Source: Megamerina dolium
Taxonomy: Eukaryota > Arthropoda > Insecta > Diptera > Megamerinidae
Direction: 5' to 3'
Length of the DNA stretch: 64,000 bases
Assembly (NCBI GenBank): GCA_963854835.1
Contig: OY978525.1
Coordinates: forward strand, 122,083,240-122,147,239
Every line of letters begins with the position of its first letter. Position 1 is the stretch's first letter. Of this stretch, positions 11,509-23,582 are shown piece by piece. The notes under the pieces were generated by a model. The model worked only from the letters and a program-made list of their open reading frames with translations. It had not been told where the DNA came from and ran no database searches. Position numbers and translations under genes: made by a program.

Positions 11509-12030
11509 ATGCAATGCTTACGTAGTCGTAATATGCAGACATCTTTAGTATTAGATATTCATATCGAAAAACTGATAATTTACACGCTGATTGGAGCAAA
11601 GTTATTTATACTGATGACTCGTACTTGGTGTACAGCAGCAAACAGGACGGTGGTGCGCACTGTTAAACACCCACAGAAGCTTTATGTTTACGGTGCCTTT
11701 TGCGAACGTCGTTTTGAACGTATTCACAAGAATACTGACTGCCGCACATATGTGGGAAAAAGTTTTACAGCACAGGAAACCGCGATTGGCTTCTGTAGGA
11801 AGATTATGACGAAAACACAAAAGTCATTTGTGAACCGCATGAAAAGAGCGACATGAGACTCATCACCAATTGAAAATGTTTGGGCCATCATCAAGGCCAA
11901 GCTCCGGGGAAAAACTAAATGAAAATTTTTAGCCAAAGTATGCCCAGTAGCAGTGCACGAGTTGTTGTGCATTAGCCAAAGGAACTATAAAGCATTCTAT
12001 GAAAACATATCAAAAAGAGTACCATTTTCT
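11509..12030 (+). pseudogene. Tc1-like transposase relic
   Basis: Segments in shifting frames match a Tc1-type DDE transposase. They include DIHIEKLIIYTLIGAK (before the DDE core), TVVRTVKHPQKLYVYGAFCE, and a C-terminal SPIENVWAIIKAKLRGKTK with YKAFYENISKRVPF. The order and spacing fit one element read on the plus strand, with stops and frameshifts. The same family recurs on the minus strand at 57029-57370, sharing AACGTAGTCGTAATATGCAG-type sequence and VKHPQKL. No terminal inverted repeats were identified. Confidence 0.7.
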
Positions 12031-14616
12031 CGTTACTTTCCATCGTCTATTCACATCGTGACACATACGTATTTTTAACATACAGCTAAAACAAAATTAT
12101 GACACAATAGGAAATATGGATCACGGCTATTATATAAGCAGTGACAATGTGTTCATTTTGTTTAAAAGAAATCAGGTAGTTGATCAATAAAAGAACAACA
12201 ATTTATGATATCATTACATAAGAATTTTAACAATACTGGAACTCTGCCTTGTATTTACATATGCGGGAAAATTACCTGCCTAAAAGTATGCTGTCAGAAT
12301 GGAGTGATCCACATATTGCACAAAGTCTGCATGTGGGCGGCCAGATTAATTATGGTTTCCGCGTAGAAAATTGATAAAACATTTTTTTATCAACTACATT
12401 ATTTGTGAACCCATGGCTTTACTTGTGTTACTCTTGAACATTATAGAATATAGAATACATGAAACACAAAAAAGACGGGGGAAATTAAAAGCTTTTGCAA
12501 AAATTAAAAATTAAAATTAAAAAAAAAATTGTTAAAAGAACAGATTAAAGTTACAAGTTTCTAAACAAACTGTTGATTGTATTCAAACGAATATGATACG
12601 ATGGCTATGCAAATTATATTTGTTTATTTCGAAAGAGAGATAACCACAAGGTAGTCACCTAAAATATGCTGCATTTTTTGTATATACCGCATACCCAAAC
12701 GCACACACAAACACTATAGAAGCGAAAATACAAAAAATCAAATAGAGGAAGAACCGAAGATAGAAGGAAGGAAGGCAAAAAAATGCATCTACAGACAAAA
12801 ACTTAATGCAAATATGTTTTGAGTTTTAATATGTATTTTGTCCATTTTTTGCCAAGCAGCCAAACCAGCAAAATCATAAAAGCGCTTTTCAATAAAAGGG
12901 TGGAAACTGGAAATGAAATTAATGTGGGGTAAGCTCATTGCATTTAAAGCGTCAGCATTTTCTCATTTATTCAACGAAAATTACAGTGAAAGTAGAAATG
13001 AAATTCAATTATAGTAAAACATATTTTTAGGCGCAGCAGCAGTAGTAACTTTAACGGAATTGACAGTCGCTCCATGCTATTGCTCACATCTTCCACATTT
13101 ATATAAACAATCCGTCTCACTTCGTCCTCTCTCTTGTTATTGCAATGCAATTTTAATGATAATATGCTTCGCTCTACCCGCTCACTTGTGTCAACCTTTA
13201 CGAATATGTATGTACATAGGTATGTGACATTTTAGTTGATGTAATGAGTTTTTCTTTTGTGTACATTTCCCAAAGGAAAAATCGCCTTTTATCTGCAATG
13301 TGTTTTCATGCTTCGTTATTTCTTCTGCTTCTTTTCGATATACTGTTATGTATGTATGTATGCGTTAAAGCGGAAAATGTGCCGATAAATTTTAATAAAA
13401 GCTATAATCAAGGATACCAGAATAAGCAGGAGTGTAAAATGATTTTTTTTTTCGGTACTTTCATATTTCTCGCAAAGCAGAAATTCAATTTTAAACCACC
13501 ATTTTTAATTTCAGACACTTAACAATACATAAATGTTGTTTTAAGTGATTTTGAAAACCCATACGTATGTGGATGTGTGACATACATTTAGACATATTGT
13601 TGTTATTGTTGCTGTTAGTACAATTCATAATCATGCATTGAAAATTTCAATTGAATGGTACCTATATGACTATTTTTGCAATTACTATCATACTTCTGAT
13701 AATACAATATTTACACAATTGCAATTGAAATTCACACACATTAATTATAACGAGTGCATATGTATATCATACATATCCTCGTATATATGTAAAACTCAAA
13801 TACAAAGAAGAAAAACGGAGATCTTCTATTTCTGCACAAATACTTCTACATACTAAAGAGCTACGCAAGCACTACGCAAATGACTTGCAGGCCATCAGCT
13901 CTCATTTCAAACACTGTTTTCTACTTCTATCGCTTTGCTAAACAAATGCTACAGTGACGAAAGGTTTTGACAGAGCAGATGAATGCTGTAAAACCAAAAT
14001 GAAGTAGAACAAAACTGAAAGTCAGATTTGCCTTTGTAATGTAAGTCATGTAAGTCAAAATATTCATTTTTCTTTTTCTTTCTTTGGCTTGGCGATCAAT
14101 GCGAATTGCGTGGCTTGCTCCTAATTATTGCTTACGAGTTTCTATACATACATGTACATATATGCTCTACTGCACTTGAAGTGCTTGCTATGATTTACCG
14201 TTACTTTATTTCACTCTTTTGTTTTGCTTTTAGATTTTTGAAATGATACAGTGTTTGTTTTGTTGCTAAGTTTTACTTAAAACTTTTTGTTTTGGCATCA
14301 ATTGCAGTAAAATATAGTGATTAGAAGTACTATATAGAAGTGAAGTGTGGCTTTTAGAAAGTTTTGCGCAGCTCTTTAGTATCATACATACCCAATCATC
14401 CTTAACCTCATTCTAAAATGGAATACTACACGATTTTGTCAGCATACTTTTAGGAGCGTCATGGTTTCAATTGCAGTTAAGTATCTTATATACTATATTA
14501 AAATATAATATGTATTACATATACAAATAGCCATAACGCGAGGCATAACATATGCATAAGTTTGTAATTTTCTTTATTTGTCTACTCATAATCACTTTTG
14601 ACTTCTTTATACTTAC

Positions 14617-14765
14617 TTATCTGGTTGTGCTGCTGAACCCGAAGCCGGCTTAAGGCTTTTAAAGGCTTTTAGCCACTTTGTTTTCATCGATGGCGCGGTA
14701 GCGGCTGAAAGCTTACGTTCCACACGTGGCGAACCTGGATCGACTTTACTGACGAAGATCTCTTT
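14617..14765 (-). CDS. Stac: Exon: basic N-terminal region of the STAC-like protein
   Basis: The exon is 149 nt between acceptor TATTTCTTGCAG and donor GATAA|GTAAGTAT, on the minus strand. It is fully open only in the phase that joins to its neighbours and is clearly richer in GC than the flanking introns. It encodes KEIFVSKVDPGSPRVERK and later MKTKWLKAFKSLKPASGS, ending in AAQPD plus two bases (AA) that become Lys after splicing to 1867. The cluster of Lys, Trp and Phe just before the C1 domain could be a membrane- or channel-binding basic helix, which is an inference. I do not recognise a named domain here. The next exon is 12.7 kb downstream. Confidence 0.75.
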
Positions 14766-15210
14766 CTGCAAGAAATACACAATAATAGTAACAAAGGTAT
14801 AAATATCAATTTATGTAGATTCACTAGCAAATTTTGATGTTTTGGGTAAATTTTCTAAGCAGCCAAAGAAATTAAAACTTTTCCATAAACAATATTTTAT
14901 AAACTCATACGAAAATATGAGTACATAGTAAATTTATAATTTTCAAAAGATTACTAGCTAAGTGAGGTCTCTAAATGAGGAACTTCCAAACAAAGTTCAT
15001 CTTTGTTACAGCTGTGCAGTGCTTGTCCTCATCGACCCTTATATAACTTAGATTTAAATATATTTTAATTCTCCAAAACTGTTTAATTATATATAAAATT
15101 ATATAAAATTAGTAGCTCTTCACAAAAGAAATTAGTTATCAAAGACTCCCATCAAATCTGACAGCCCAAGTCTCCTGAAGCCTACTCGTATTTCATAAAA
15201 TTGACCAATG

Positions 15211-15379
15211 CGACAATTGTCGATTTTTTCTGAGCCAGAATTCTTTGCGATATTTTTCTGTTTCATCAACGCCTGAAGACGGCTGTGACAATTGTTGGAA
15301 AGCGACAGTGAAAATCCTGGAATATTGTCGACAACTGTCTGACAATGGTGCTGACAATTGTCATTCTGACAAAATTGTC
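15211..15379. promoter_or_regulatory. Cluster of GACAATTGTC-type palindromes
   Basis: Within about 170 bp there are CGACAATTGTCG (15211-15222), ACAATTGT (15288-15295), TTGTCGACAA (15325-15334), GACAATTGTC (15353-15362) and GACAAAATTGTC (15368-15379), plus extra TTGTC/GACAA half-sites. ACAAT/ATTGT is the core recognised by Sox-type HMG proteins, so paired inverted cores could be dimer sites of an intronic enhancer. The alternative is the remnant of a palindromic transposon end. The density is a direct observation. The function is a guess. Confidence 0.4.
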
Positions 15380-15667
15380 ACGACAAAACTAAATAGCTCC
15401 GTTGGAAAGTTTTGACATGAACATTTTATAAATTTATTTATATGGTAAGAATAAGAAACATTTCAACAACGAATACCTTTCGATTTCGATATCAAAATAC
15501 CACACGTCCTAATGGAACATCCTGTACCTAGTTATGAAATTTTATTATCTACATAAATCCAATTAAATTCCGATAACGTTTTTTGATGTACAAAAATGTC
15601 ATCTGCTGTGAAAACCTAATTTATCTTTTGTATTAAAATATCAATTTAAGTTTACTCACGTTTCCGT

Positions 15668-15688
15668 TCTCTCTCTCTCTCTCTCTCT
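15668..15688. repeat. (CT)n microsatellite
   Basis: A TC dinucleotide run of about 10 units. A second, interrupted CT-rich patch lies at about 16198-16228. Confidence 0.9.
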
Positions 15689-16449
15689 TTTTCTATCTAG
15701 TTCTTCGCACATAAACATTCAATGACATTTTTTTATGCGCCAAATTATCGTAAAAGTTGCTGGTTTTCCCTTTTAAATTAAAATTATTTATACATATATT
15801 ACGTTATTTTTCTTCTTCTTTCACTGTTCTGTATTACTTTTTTTTCCAAAAGCGCTTATCTTTGTGCTAAAAATATTGTTTATATATACACGCGATTTAT
15901 TTCTACCTTCCGCATGAGTTCACTATATAAACATTAGATATGGTTTGAGTGTAGGCAAGAACATCCCGTAGTCTGTTGGAAGCTTTAATGGCGGGTAAAT
16001 GTATGTAATTTGTATTTAAGGTATTGAGGTAATTACTGTAATTAAATGCTTAATGCTTTGTTGCCGTCTTCTTTGTTGTATATATTTATTTATTTACGTT
16101 TTGCTTTTAATTTTGGTTTGCAGGCTTTCACACTACATATATATTTCCCAAGACAAATGTTTGAAATATTTGAGCCAATATATCAATTTATGGATGTGAG
16201 TCTCTCTCCCTCTCTCTATCTCTCTGTGTCTAGCCATTGTACCTAAATGCCTTGTAAGAAATACACACGATTTTGCTGTATGATATATATCTAACCTAAA
16301 ATAGAAGTTTATTTTCCAATATTGCGATTTTTCAAAATGACTCAAAACATACTTTTGTTTCCTAATATTATAGCAAATGTTGCTATGCAAATACTTTCAA
16401 ATTTGACTATCTATAAATAATTTTGTTTTCAATCACCAACCGTGACAAG

Positions 16450-16668
16450 TTTAATATCGAAAATTCTTTTCTGTCGGCAAGCAATTGGCAATTCTTCTTG
16501 TAGTAACAATTTCCCACGAAAACACTCTGTGACAAAGCTTTGCAAAAGTGATGATACAAGTGTTCTGCCGTTTGCAACCGGCTAATATAAGTAGACGCCT
16601 TTTAATACTATACAAAATTTACCATGCGCAACAGTACTGTCAGAAAAGCTCAGCCACATATTTATTAA
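16450..16668 (+). mobile_element. tRNA-SINE copy, 5'-truncated and internally deleted
   Basis: The copy begins in the body at TTTAATATCG and continues with CTGTCGGCAAGCAATTGGCA, ACTCTGTGACAAAGCT and AAGTGTTCTGCCG. It ends with the family's 3' sequence AGCCACATATTTATT. The tRNA-like head is missing and about 25 bp are lost near the 3' end. Divergence from the intact copies is moderate, so this is an older insertion. Confidence 0.8.
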
Positions 16669-16997
16669 AAAAAATTTTATTTTCAATTTATTTCATTTTA
16701 CGCTTACAACGATGGAATATTTTCTTGTTACAACTAAATTCAACATTGCTTTAACTAACCGCCTACATCCCATACAAAAGTGTGTTGTCGAATGTGTATT
16801 TTCACACTAATCTATACATTTTTGAGTCATTTTCCTATATTGTCTTGGATGTCAGTCTTCAGTTCAGTTAAACACGTTCCTCGAAATGTCAACTGAAATG
16901 AAAATACAATATAAAATTGCTCCAAATCTGGCGAACACGGCGGTTCGATGTTCAATTAATTTGAAGTAATGAAAATAGTTTTTTTTTTACTTGATAT

Positions 16998-17830
16998 AGG
17001 CAGTTTCCAAGATTTCGATGCACTTCTGTAGTATGAAACATCCAATCCTTCATGATGGCTTCCTCACTCGAGCTGAATCTTTTTCCCTAAAGCCACCGCT
17101 TGAGGTTTGAGAATAGATAATAGTCACTGGGAGCCAAGCCAAGTCTAGCGAATATGGTGAGCGAGCAACCAATTCGAATCATAATCACTCCAATTTGGCC
17201 ATCGATTTCATAAACATGTATGCCGGTCATTATCACCATGGCACACAACTTTTTTCTTTTGGCTTTGTGGACGTTTTTTCTTTATTTCGTCGTTCAGTTT
17301 GCCCAATAACGCTGCTGAATACTTTCCTGTGACTGTTCTACTCTTCTGTATTTAATGTATGATAATTACACAATGTGCGTCCCAAAAAACGGAGGCCAAA
17401 ATCATCCCTTTCGAGCACTGGTCGTTTTGGTAGGCTTTCGTGGCTTTCCAACTACTCTGCAGATTGGTTTTTGGACTCAAGCGTATGGTAATGACCTACA
17501 TTTCATCTATCGCCACACAATGTCGCCACAAAAAAAAAGTCTGCTCGATTATGCCGCAACTACGCTAAGCCGGTCGTTGAATGATCAACGCGCCATCGCC
17601 GTCGCGCCGATAGCTTTATTATCTCGAGAATATCGTACAAAATGGATCCCACCCTTTCTTTGGAAATACTCACGGTCTCAGCTAACTTGCGCAACTTCAT
17701 TTTTCAACTTGAAGACTTCCACATGCGTATCTTCTTTTAGTCTTCTATAGCGAACTTCGTCCTTGGTGCTTGTTCAACGCGTTATAAAGAAAGAGCAGAT
17801 GTGGCAAAACTTTTTTGGATCTATTGCAAT
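16998..17830 (-). pseudogene. mariner-family transposase relic
   Basis: Read on the minus strand with frameshifts and stops, successive segments match a mariner transposase. These are the helix-turn-helix region VSISKERVGSILYDIL with KLSAR, then MILASVFWDAHCVIII, then LNDEIKKKRPQSQKKK, and HGDN in the place of the HxDN catalytic motif. A decayed C-terminal tail follows toward 16998. No terminal repeats were seen. The 131-codon plus-strand frame over this locus is an antisense shadow. The sequence differs from the other three mariner relics here, so it is a separate lineage. Confidence 0.75.
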
Positions 17831-18897
17831 GATTGTTCGAAAGTTTTTCCCACCAAAAAACAATGTTTGATCAAGATAAGATACTCCTGTTTTTACATTG
17901 TACATACGAGTGCAGCTTGCAAATGAATGTATGAAATGTCATAAAACTTCAAACATAAACTAGGGATATATAAACCTCTCGCTATGAACCATGTTAATTT
18001 TTTAGTGGCGCCACCTATTAAAAATCTCTGGAATTTTCAGTCCATATGATATATTGCATATATTTTATATGTGGCTACATATAGTGAGGAAATTATTTCA
18101 TTTGTGCCCCCAGACCCACACACGCATAAACACATAAAACTTATAAAATATATTAAATACACACTCGTATATACTCTTATATTGGGCTTTCCAGCTTTGG
18201 CTTGAATATTTGAAATATCCAGTTGCATTTTCAACCCAAGAATATATGCATACATACAAATACAATATATGTATATTTGTTTTATGTACATACAAATATC
18301 CTACTCGTATGTAAGTGTACTTGTATGTTTGCAGAAGTTTATGCTATCATATTTACGAAAACTTGCACTCTTACATTGATGGCATATACCCTTATGCATG
18401 CACAAGTATATTTTCCAGCACATATTGTGTGGTTTCTGATTTGCTTACAAACAAGCAACAGATATCAACAACAATAAGAGAAATTTATGTAAAATTTTTA
18501 TGCTTCTCAAATGTATGTTATTTGTGGTAAAATTGTGGTAAAAGTGGTTGAGAGAGAAATAGTGTTATAAACATCATATTCGAGCATATCATAACTGACA
18601 TTTTCATTTCAACATTTATGGTAAACATAAATACGAATATCTGTTGTATATGTTGTGTAATAACATTAAAATAAATGTGCAATATCACTTTGAAGTCATT
18701 CTACTTATATATGGATATGCGTACCTAATATTTTACATTGCATTTATTGCATTGCTTTGCAATTTAACACCAATCACTGCAAAGCAGCTCAAGACCTACT
18801 CAAGACAACAAGGTGAATGTAGCACTACTATCAGAACCATATAAAGACATCGACTCACATAACTGAACACTCTGAGAAACATACGGCGATATGGGAT

Positions 18898-19182
18898 AAA
18901 AATAAATAAATATGTGGCACTTAAAGACCCAAAGGGCTCATTGGACGAGCTTCTCTTCCATTACTGTTGTGCGTCTTAAATTTTGGATAGTATTAGAATG
19001 GACCTACTTATTTTAGCCGGTTCCGAACGGCAGAACACTTGTGACATCACTTTTTCTGAGCTTTGTCACAGAGTTCTTTTTAGAAGCTTTTTCATGGCAA
19101 GTTGTTACTGTCGGAAGAATTGCCAATTGCTTGCCGACAGGTGGGTACCGTTCGAAAGAAAAATCTTTTCGATATTAAATTT
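18898..19182 (-). mobile_element. tRNA-SINE copy, 5'-truncated, 12-bp target duplication
   Basis: Perfect direct repeats GCGATATGGGAT at 18886-18897 and 19183-19194 flank a 285-bp insertion in minus orientation. It runs from an A/T-rich tail (AAAAATAAATAAATATGTGGCACTT on the plus strand) to ATATTAAATTT in the body, so the tRNA-like head was never copied. This is good direct evidence for retroposition with 5' truncation. The short open frames here recur in every copy and are not genes. Confidence 0.95.
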
Positions 19183-22100
19183 GCGATATGGGATGTAGGC
19201 AAAAAAATCCACCAGTGTAAGATGCCAGTAGCTGGCTCACGGGCGAAAATGGAAGGCCTCTACTATTTTATACCATCTAGTATTCGAACACAATTAAAAT
19301 GTTTGCGTTGAAGTTAAAAAATGACAGCTTTAAACATCTAATTTTTGTTTGGAGAAAATAGTTGGTTTAACTCAATTGCTACGAATTTTCTCTTTCGTTT
19401 CATACTCATACTATTTTACTGCGTGAAGTATAAAAATATTTTCGATTTTTTTTTTTGTGCAAAAAGGTGGGAAATTGTAAAAAATCAATTTTGCTGCAAC
19501 TTGGCGTGATACGGCAAATTCGCCGCAATAAAAGAACTCAAAAATCGTTAATCGCTTTTATGGCGCACGATTGAAAATTCGTACATAATAGATATGTGTA
19601 ACACGGACGAAGAAATTCAAAAAATTCTAATTTTAGAATTTCTTTCTCGACTTTTGTACTGATATTCACACTTGCCTAATCATTGTATATTATGATTATT
19701 ATGAGGGCTTATAAATTATTTAAACAAAATTATGGTTGAAATTACCTATATAATTAAAATGAAAAAAAAAAACAATAACAATATATATATTTAATTTACC
19801 TATATTTCCATAATTCATTTGACCACAATTGTATTTTGTGCTCTGTATAGTGAAATTCAAATATAAATAATTAATTTCCGCTATGCAATCACACATTTTT
19901 AATTTCCGCAATATAATTAAAGTGACGCTGCTACTACAATACCACATTTCATAACCACACATTATCCACATACTGGCATAAAATTATTGCAATATTTATT
20001 CGCAGTTCTACCACCACGCCGGCGATAAGTATCAATGTGTGTGCATGTATATGGATTCATATGTATTGAATGACATCAGCTAATATTATATGTGGCCGAA
20101 TAAAAAAAATTTAACTGGTCATGTTGAAAAGGATAAAAAAAAGAAGAATTTCATATGACATAATGATATAAAAATATTATTTGGTAAAAAGAAATAGACG
20201 AAGAAGAAAAAAACAATTTTTTAATTACGCTGAAACTTGCAACAGATGCCTGTATTAGTAGGTATGTACACAATCAGATTTTTGTAGTGTGACTACTAAA
20301 TAAATTATCTTTGGGTCTACTTATTCGTTCTGAATATTAGCTAGCTACAAAGTAATGCAGAAACCAATCAATCATATGTTATCGTCTTAGTTTCTTTATG
20401 AAGGAAAAGTTTCGATGTTATCTGTTTTGCTTTTTACTCTTCAAATAAACGAATATTTGAGGGTAATGCGAGTATTATTTGGTTATTTGAAGTGATTCAG
20501 TATTGTAAATATTACAGTGTCTTGACATCCTGTATACAACTGGCCATAAGCTAACTTTAGTTAGCTGAAGAGTCATGCAGAGGCGGGTAATTGACTTGTG
20601 CCTAGATCATCGCAATGTTAAAATAGCCAGTTCATTCCCAAAGAGGTAGTCGAATTGTCAACCACTACTGGTTGCAGAATAATCAACTTATAGTGCATTT
20701 AGTTAGTTAGTTCCCGACTGGGTATATTCCAAGCATCACTAGAGACATATTAAATATCAAAGTGGCGCAATTGCATCCACAACAGTATGCTCACTCGCAT
20801 CTTCTTTTTTGCAATTTGTACGATGTCAAATACAATTCTTTATATCATTTTCACATTTGATACACATTATTCCAACCAATATCCAATATTATAGACACGC
20901 GCACCCAAATATAGATGCACCACCACATAAATAAGCAGTAGCGGCGCGGCATTTACTTCACTACACTTCATGTCATTTCTATTCAGTTCAATTCACTTTC
21001 GCATTGTTCGAATGCTGTCAACCGTCAACACAGTCATGCATACATTAATAGTTCGTTGAGTATGAATGCATATGCATTACACACATTCATATTCATGTTT
21101 ATGCGCTTACGTACTCGTATTTATGGATGAGCTCATTAGTTTTTAGTGTTTCATTTCTCACATGTTCTTTTTCGACTTCTGCTCGCTTTCACTCATTTTC
21201 AGTTTGTGTCCTGACATTTCATTGCCATATTCGTAGTATACGTGTATCAATATGATGTGACAATGTAACGGGATATCAAATATTAAAAAGTATGCATACA
21301 TACATGTATGTACAAATACTGCTCAATAAGGATATGAATAAATTCATAAAGAGTATGAATATATATACAATACTACGTATAAGAATATAAACATATGGAA
21401 TGCGGTATTAGATTTAAGTTTATTTGAAAGTCTTATGCCCTTATTAAATGTTAGTTTAAATGATCTTACTCACAGTATCGTTTATCATATCCTCTATTTC
21501 CTAGTCGTTGTAGTCATTTTCATCACATAAAAAATGTTCATTACATTCTCACAAAAATCTCGATTGCACAATATCTCTAATGCGGAAATTAAATATTTTT
21601 GCTTTGAAGACAACTGACCGTTTAAATTTAATTTAACCCTGGCAGATGAGGCGTTAAAAATTCTTTAAAGCTACGTCAAAAATAAGACAGAGGTTTTCAA
21701 AAGTTTAGATTAAGTTAAACAAAGTAGAAAAGAGTAAAAAAGTATTTTCGTACCAACAGAGGAAATATAAAATATACATTAATTCAAAAACATTAATTTA
21801 TTTAAAAAAAATGTTTTTAATTAAAAACAAATATAACAAAAAAAGTTATTTTCGCCCATTTTTACAATAGCCGGCCAAATCAACTTTTTTTTTATTAATT
21901 TTAAACAATAAATAAGATCATTTTTAAAACGTTAAATCATAGTTAAATTACCAATGCGCAAAAATGCTGGTGATAATTCTAATATGTCGAAATAAAAAAA
22001 CATTTTAAATTCTTCACAAATTCTTAAACAGCAGTTTTGATAGATTTGATGCAAAACGTTGCTATATACAGCTAAAGCTCCGCATGTACATGATGTTAAA

Positions 22101-22499
22101 AATCCTATTTACCAAATTTACCAAATATTTTAAAAAACGGATTTTTCACGCTTTGTAAAGTCACTTCTCGTATATTATTAATACATTCGAATGCTTTCGA
22201 ATTTTCTAAAGTTCTTCAGAAGTCATTAAAATATATATGAAAAGACTGACTCCTTCTATTTCGCATATTTTTCCACTTGTATTCCTATAAAATCTGCGGG
22301 ACACAAATAATCAAGGTTATATGATATGAAGCTATGTCACTTTTAAACTACTTTTTAATATAGTTTATAAGCTATATTTGCAGTATTGTTTCTGTAAGGC
22401 CTTAAAGATGCAGAACCGATTTCTTCTTAATCTAATTCAGAGCTTCCGAAATTTGTTCTTTAGAAGCAAGGGAACTCATTTCTTCAATGCCATCGAATA

Positions 22500-22572
22500 A
22501 TACGAGCTGCTGATTTACGACATAATGACACTATCTTCAACAAAAGTGTCATGCTGTTATGTTATGCCGACC
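22500..22572 (+). repeat. Dispersed repeat family D, copy 1
   Basis: The sequence ATACGAGCTGCTGATTTACG through ACAAAAGTGTCAT recurs at 44291-44354 as GTACGAGCTGTTATCTACAA through ACGAAAGTGTCAT. It is probably part of an old element. Nothing identifiable is encoded. Confidence 0.55.
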
Positions 22573-23241
22573 GTCTTTGCTTTGACTCTGACTACTTGAC
22601 TACAATATTTTGATTTTTCTGTATATAGTTATTTAGTCATTACAATTGATCGGGGGTGCACTTATGAAATATTCTAAATATAAAAATGTATATTAAAAAA
22701 TTATAATTTGCTTTGAAAATATTCTGGCAACCCTAGCTTTCGTATTCATTTGTTAGAAGAGTTTTTGATTTACAGACAATTAAAAAAATACACTTTTGCG
22801 GGAAGGGGAAATACCCCAAACCAACACCAACTGACCGGCTCCCCCATCTCATAATAACGATCCTGCTGCAGAATAGAGCAACATTTATTGCTTGCCGTAT
22901 AAACATTTTAGTTCCCTAATCGAGTACAGGTTCACAGTGGAGGTTTATATGAATCTGTTCTAATCTAGTATTCAATGTTGTCTTCAAAACCACAGAATTT
23001 AGTAACTTTAAAAAATTATAACCCCATTAGATAGATTGAAAAAATGAACATAGCATCTAAAGATAGAAAGTCAGAAGGCGAACATAAGAAATGACTGCAA
23101 TAATTGTGTACTATTTAACAATTCACTCATCCGCATAATTAAGTCATTCATCAGCCACACATCTTACATACATTATTGATATGGAATATATGTAGCTACA
23201 TATTTCGTTTTTTATTTTTATTTGTACTTCCTTTACCAAAT

Positions 23242-23582
23242 GGGTACCGTAGCTCAGTGGTTAGTGTGTTGGCCTTCTGATCTGTAGGCCATAGGTTCAA
23301 TCCCCGGCTGAAGCATATCAAATTTAATATCGAAAGGAGTTTTCTTTCGAACGGTACCCACCTGTAAGCGAACGGTACTGCCGCAAGCAATTGGTAATTC
23401 TTGCGGCAGTAACAATTTGCCATGAAAAAGCTTCTAAAAGAACTCTGTGACAAAGCTCAGAAAAAGTGATGTCGCAAGAGTTCTGCCTTTCGAAACCGGC
23501 TAATATAAGTAGGTCCCTTCTAATACACGCACAACAGTAATGGAAGAGAGTGACTTTAAGTGCCACATATTTATTTTATTTT
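23242..23582 (+). mobile_element. tRNA-SINE, full length
   Basis: This 341-bp element runs from GGGTACCGTAGCTCAGTGG to a TTTATTTTATTTTT tail. The A box TAGCTCAGTGG is at 23250-23260 and the B box GGTTCAATCCC at 23294-23304, a spacing compatible with an internal RNA polymerase III promoter. The flanks TTTACCAAAT (23232-23241) and TTTACAAAAT (23583-23592) look like a target duplication with one substitution. It differs from the copy at 31364-31724 by small indels, including an extra CGAACGGTA-like segment after the CCCACCTG motif. Confidence 0.9.

Larger units (their letters stand above)
1868..14616 (-). other. 12.7-kb intron of the STAC-like gene
   Basis: This span lies between donor GATAA|GTAAGT (14616) and acceptor TTAAATAG (1868) on the minus strand. 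No further exon is needed, because exon phases 2 and 1 join directly. It holds the repeats listed separately: hairpins near 2.5 kb, dispersed repeats at 3.5, 3.8 and 4.6 kb, a foldback element at 5.6 kb, the 110-bp array at 7.95 kb, a LINE at 10.7 kb and a Tc1-like relic at 11.5 kb. The stretches 8.3-10.7 kb and 12.1-14.6 kb show nothing recognisable. Intron status is inferred from the exon model. Confidence 0.65.

Noticed and set aside
17355..17750. 131-codon plus-strand open frame
   Set aside because: It is antisense to a mariner transposase relic and shows no domain of its own.
20930..21000. Core promoter near AGCAGTAGCGGCGCGGCATT ... TTCAGTTCAATTC
   Set aside because: An initiator-like TCAGTT is present, but there is no TATA box, downstream element or associated exon.
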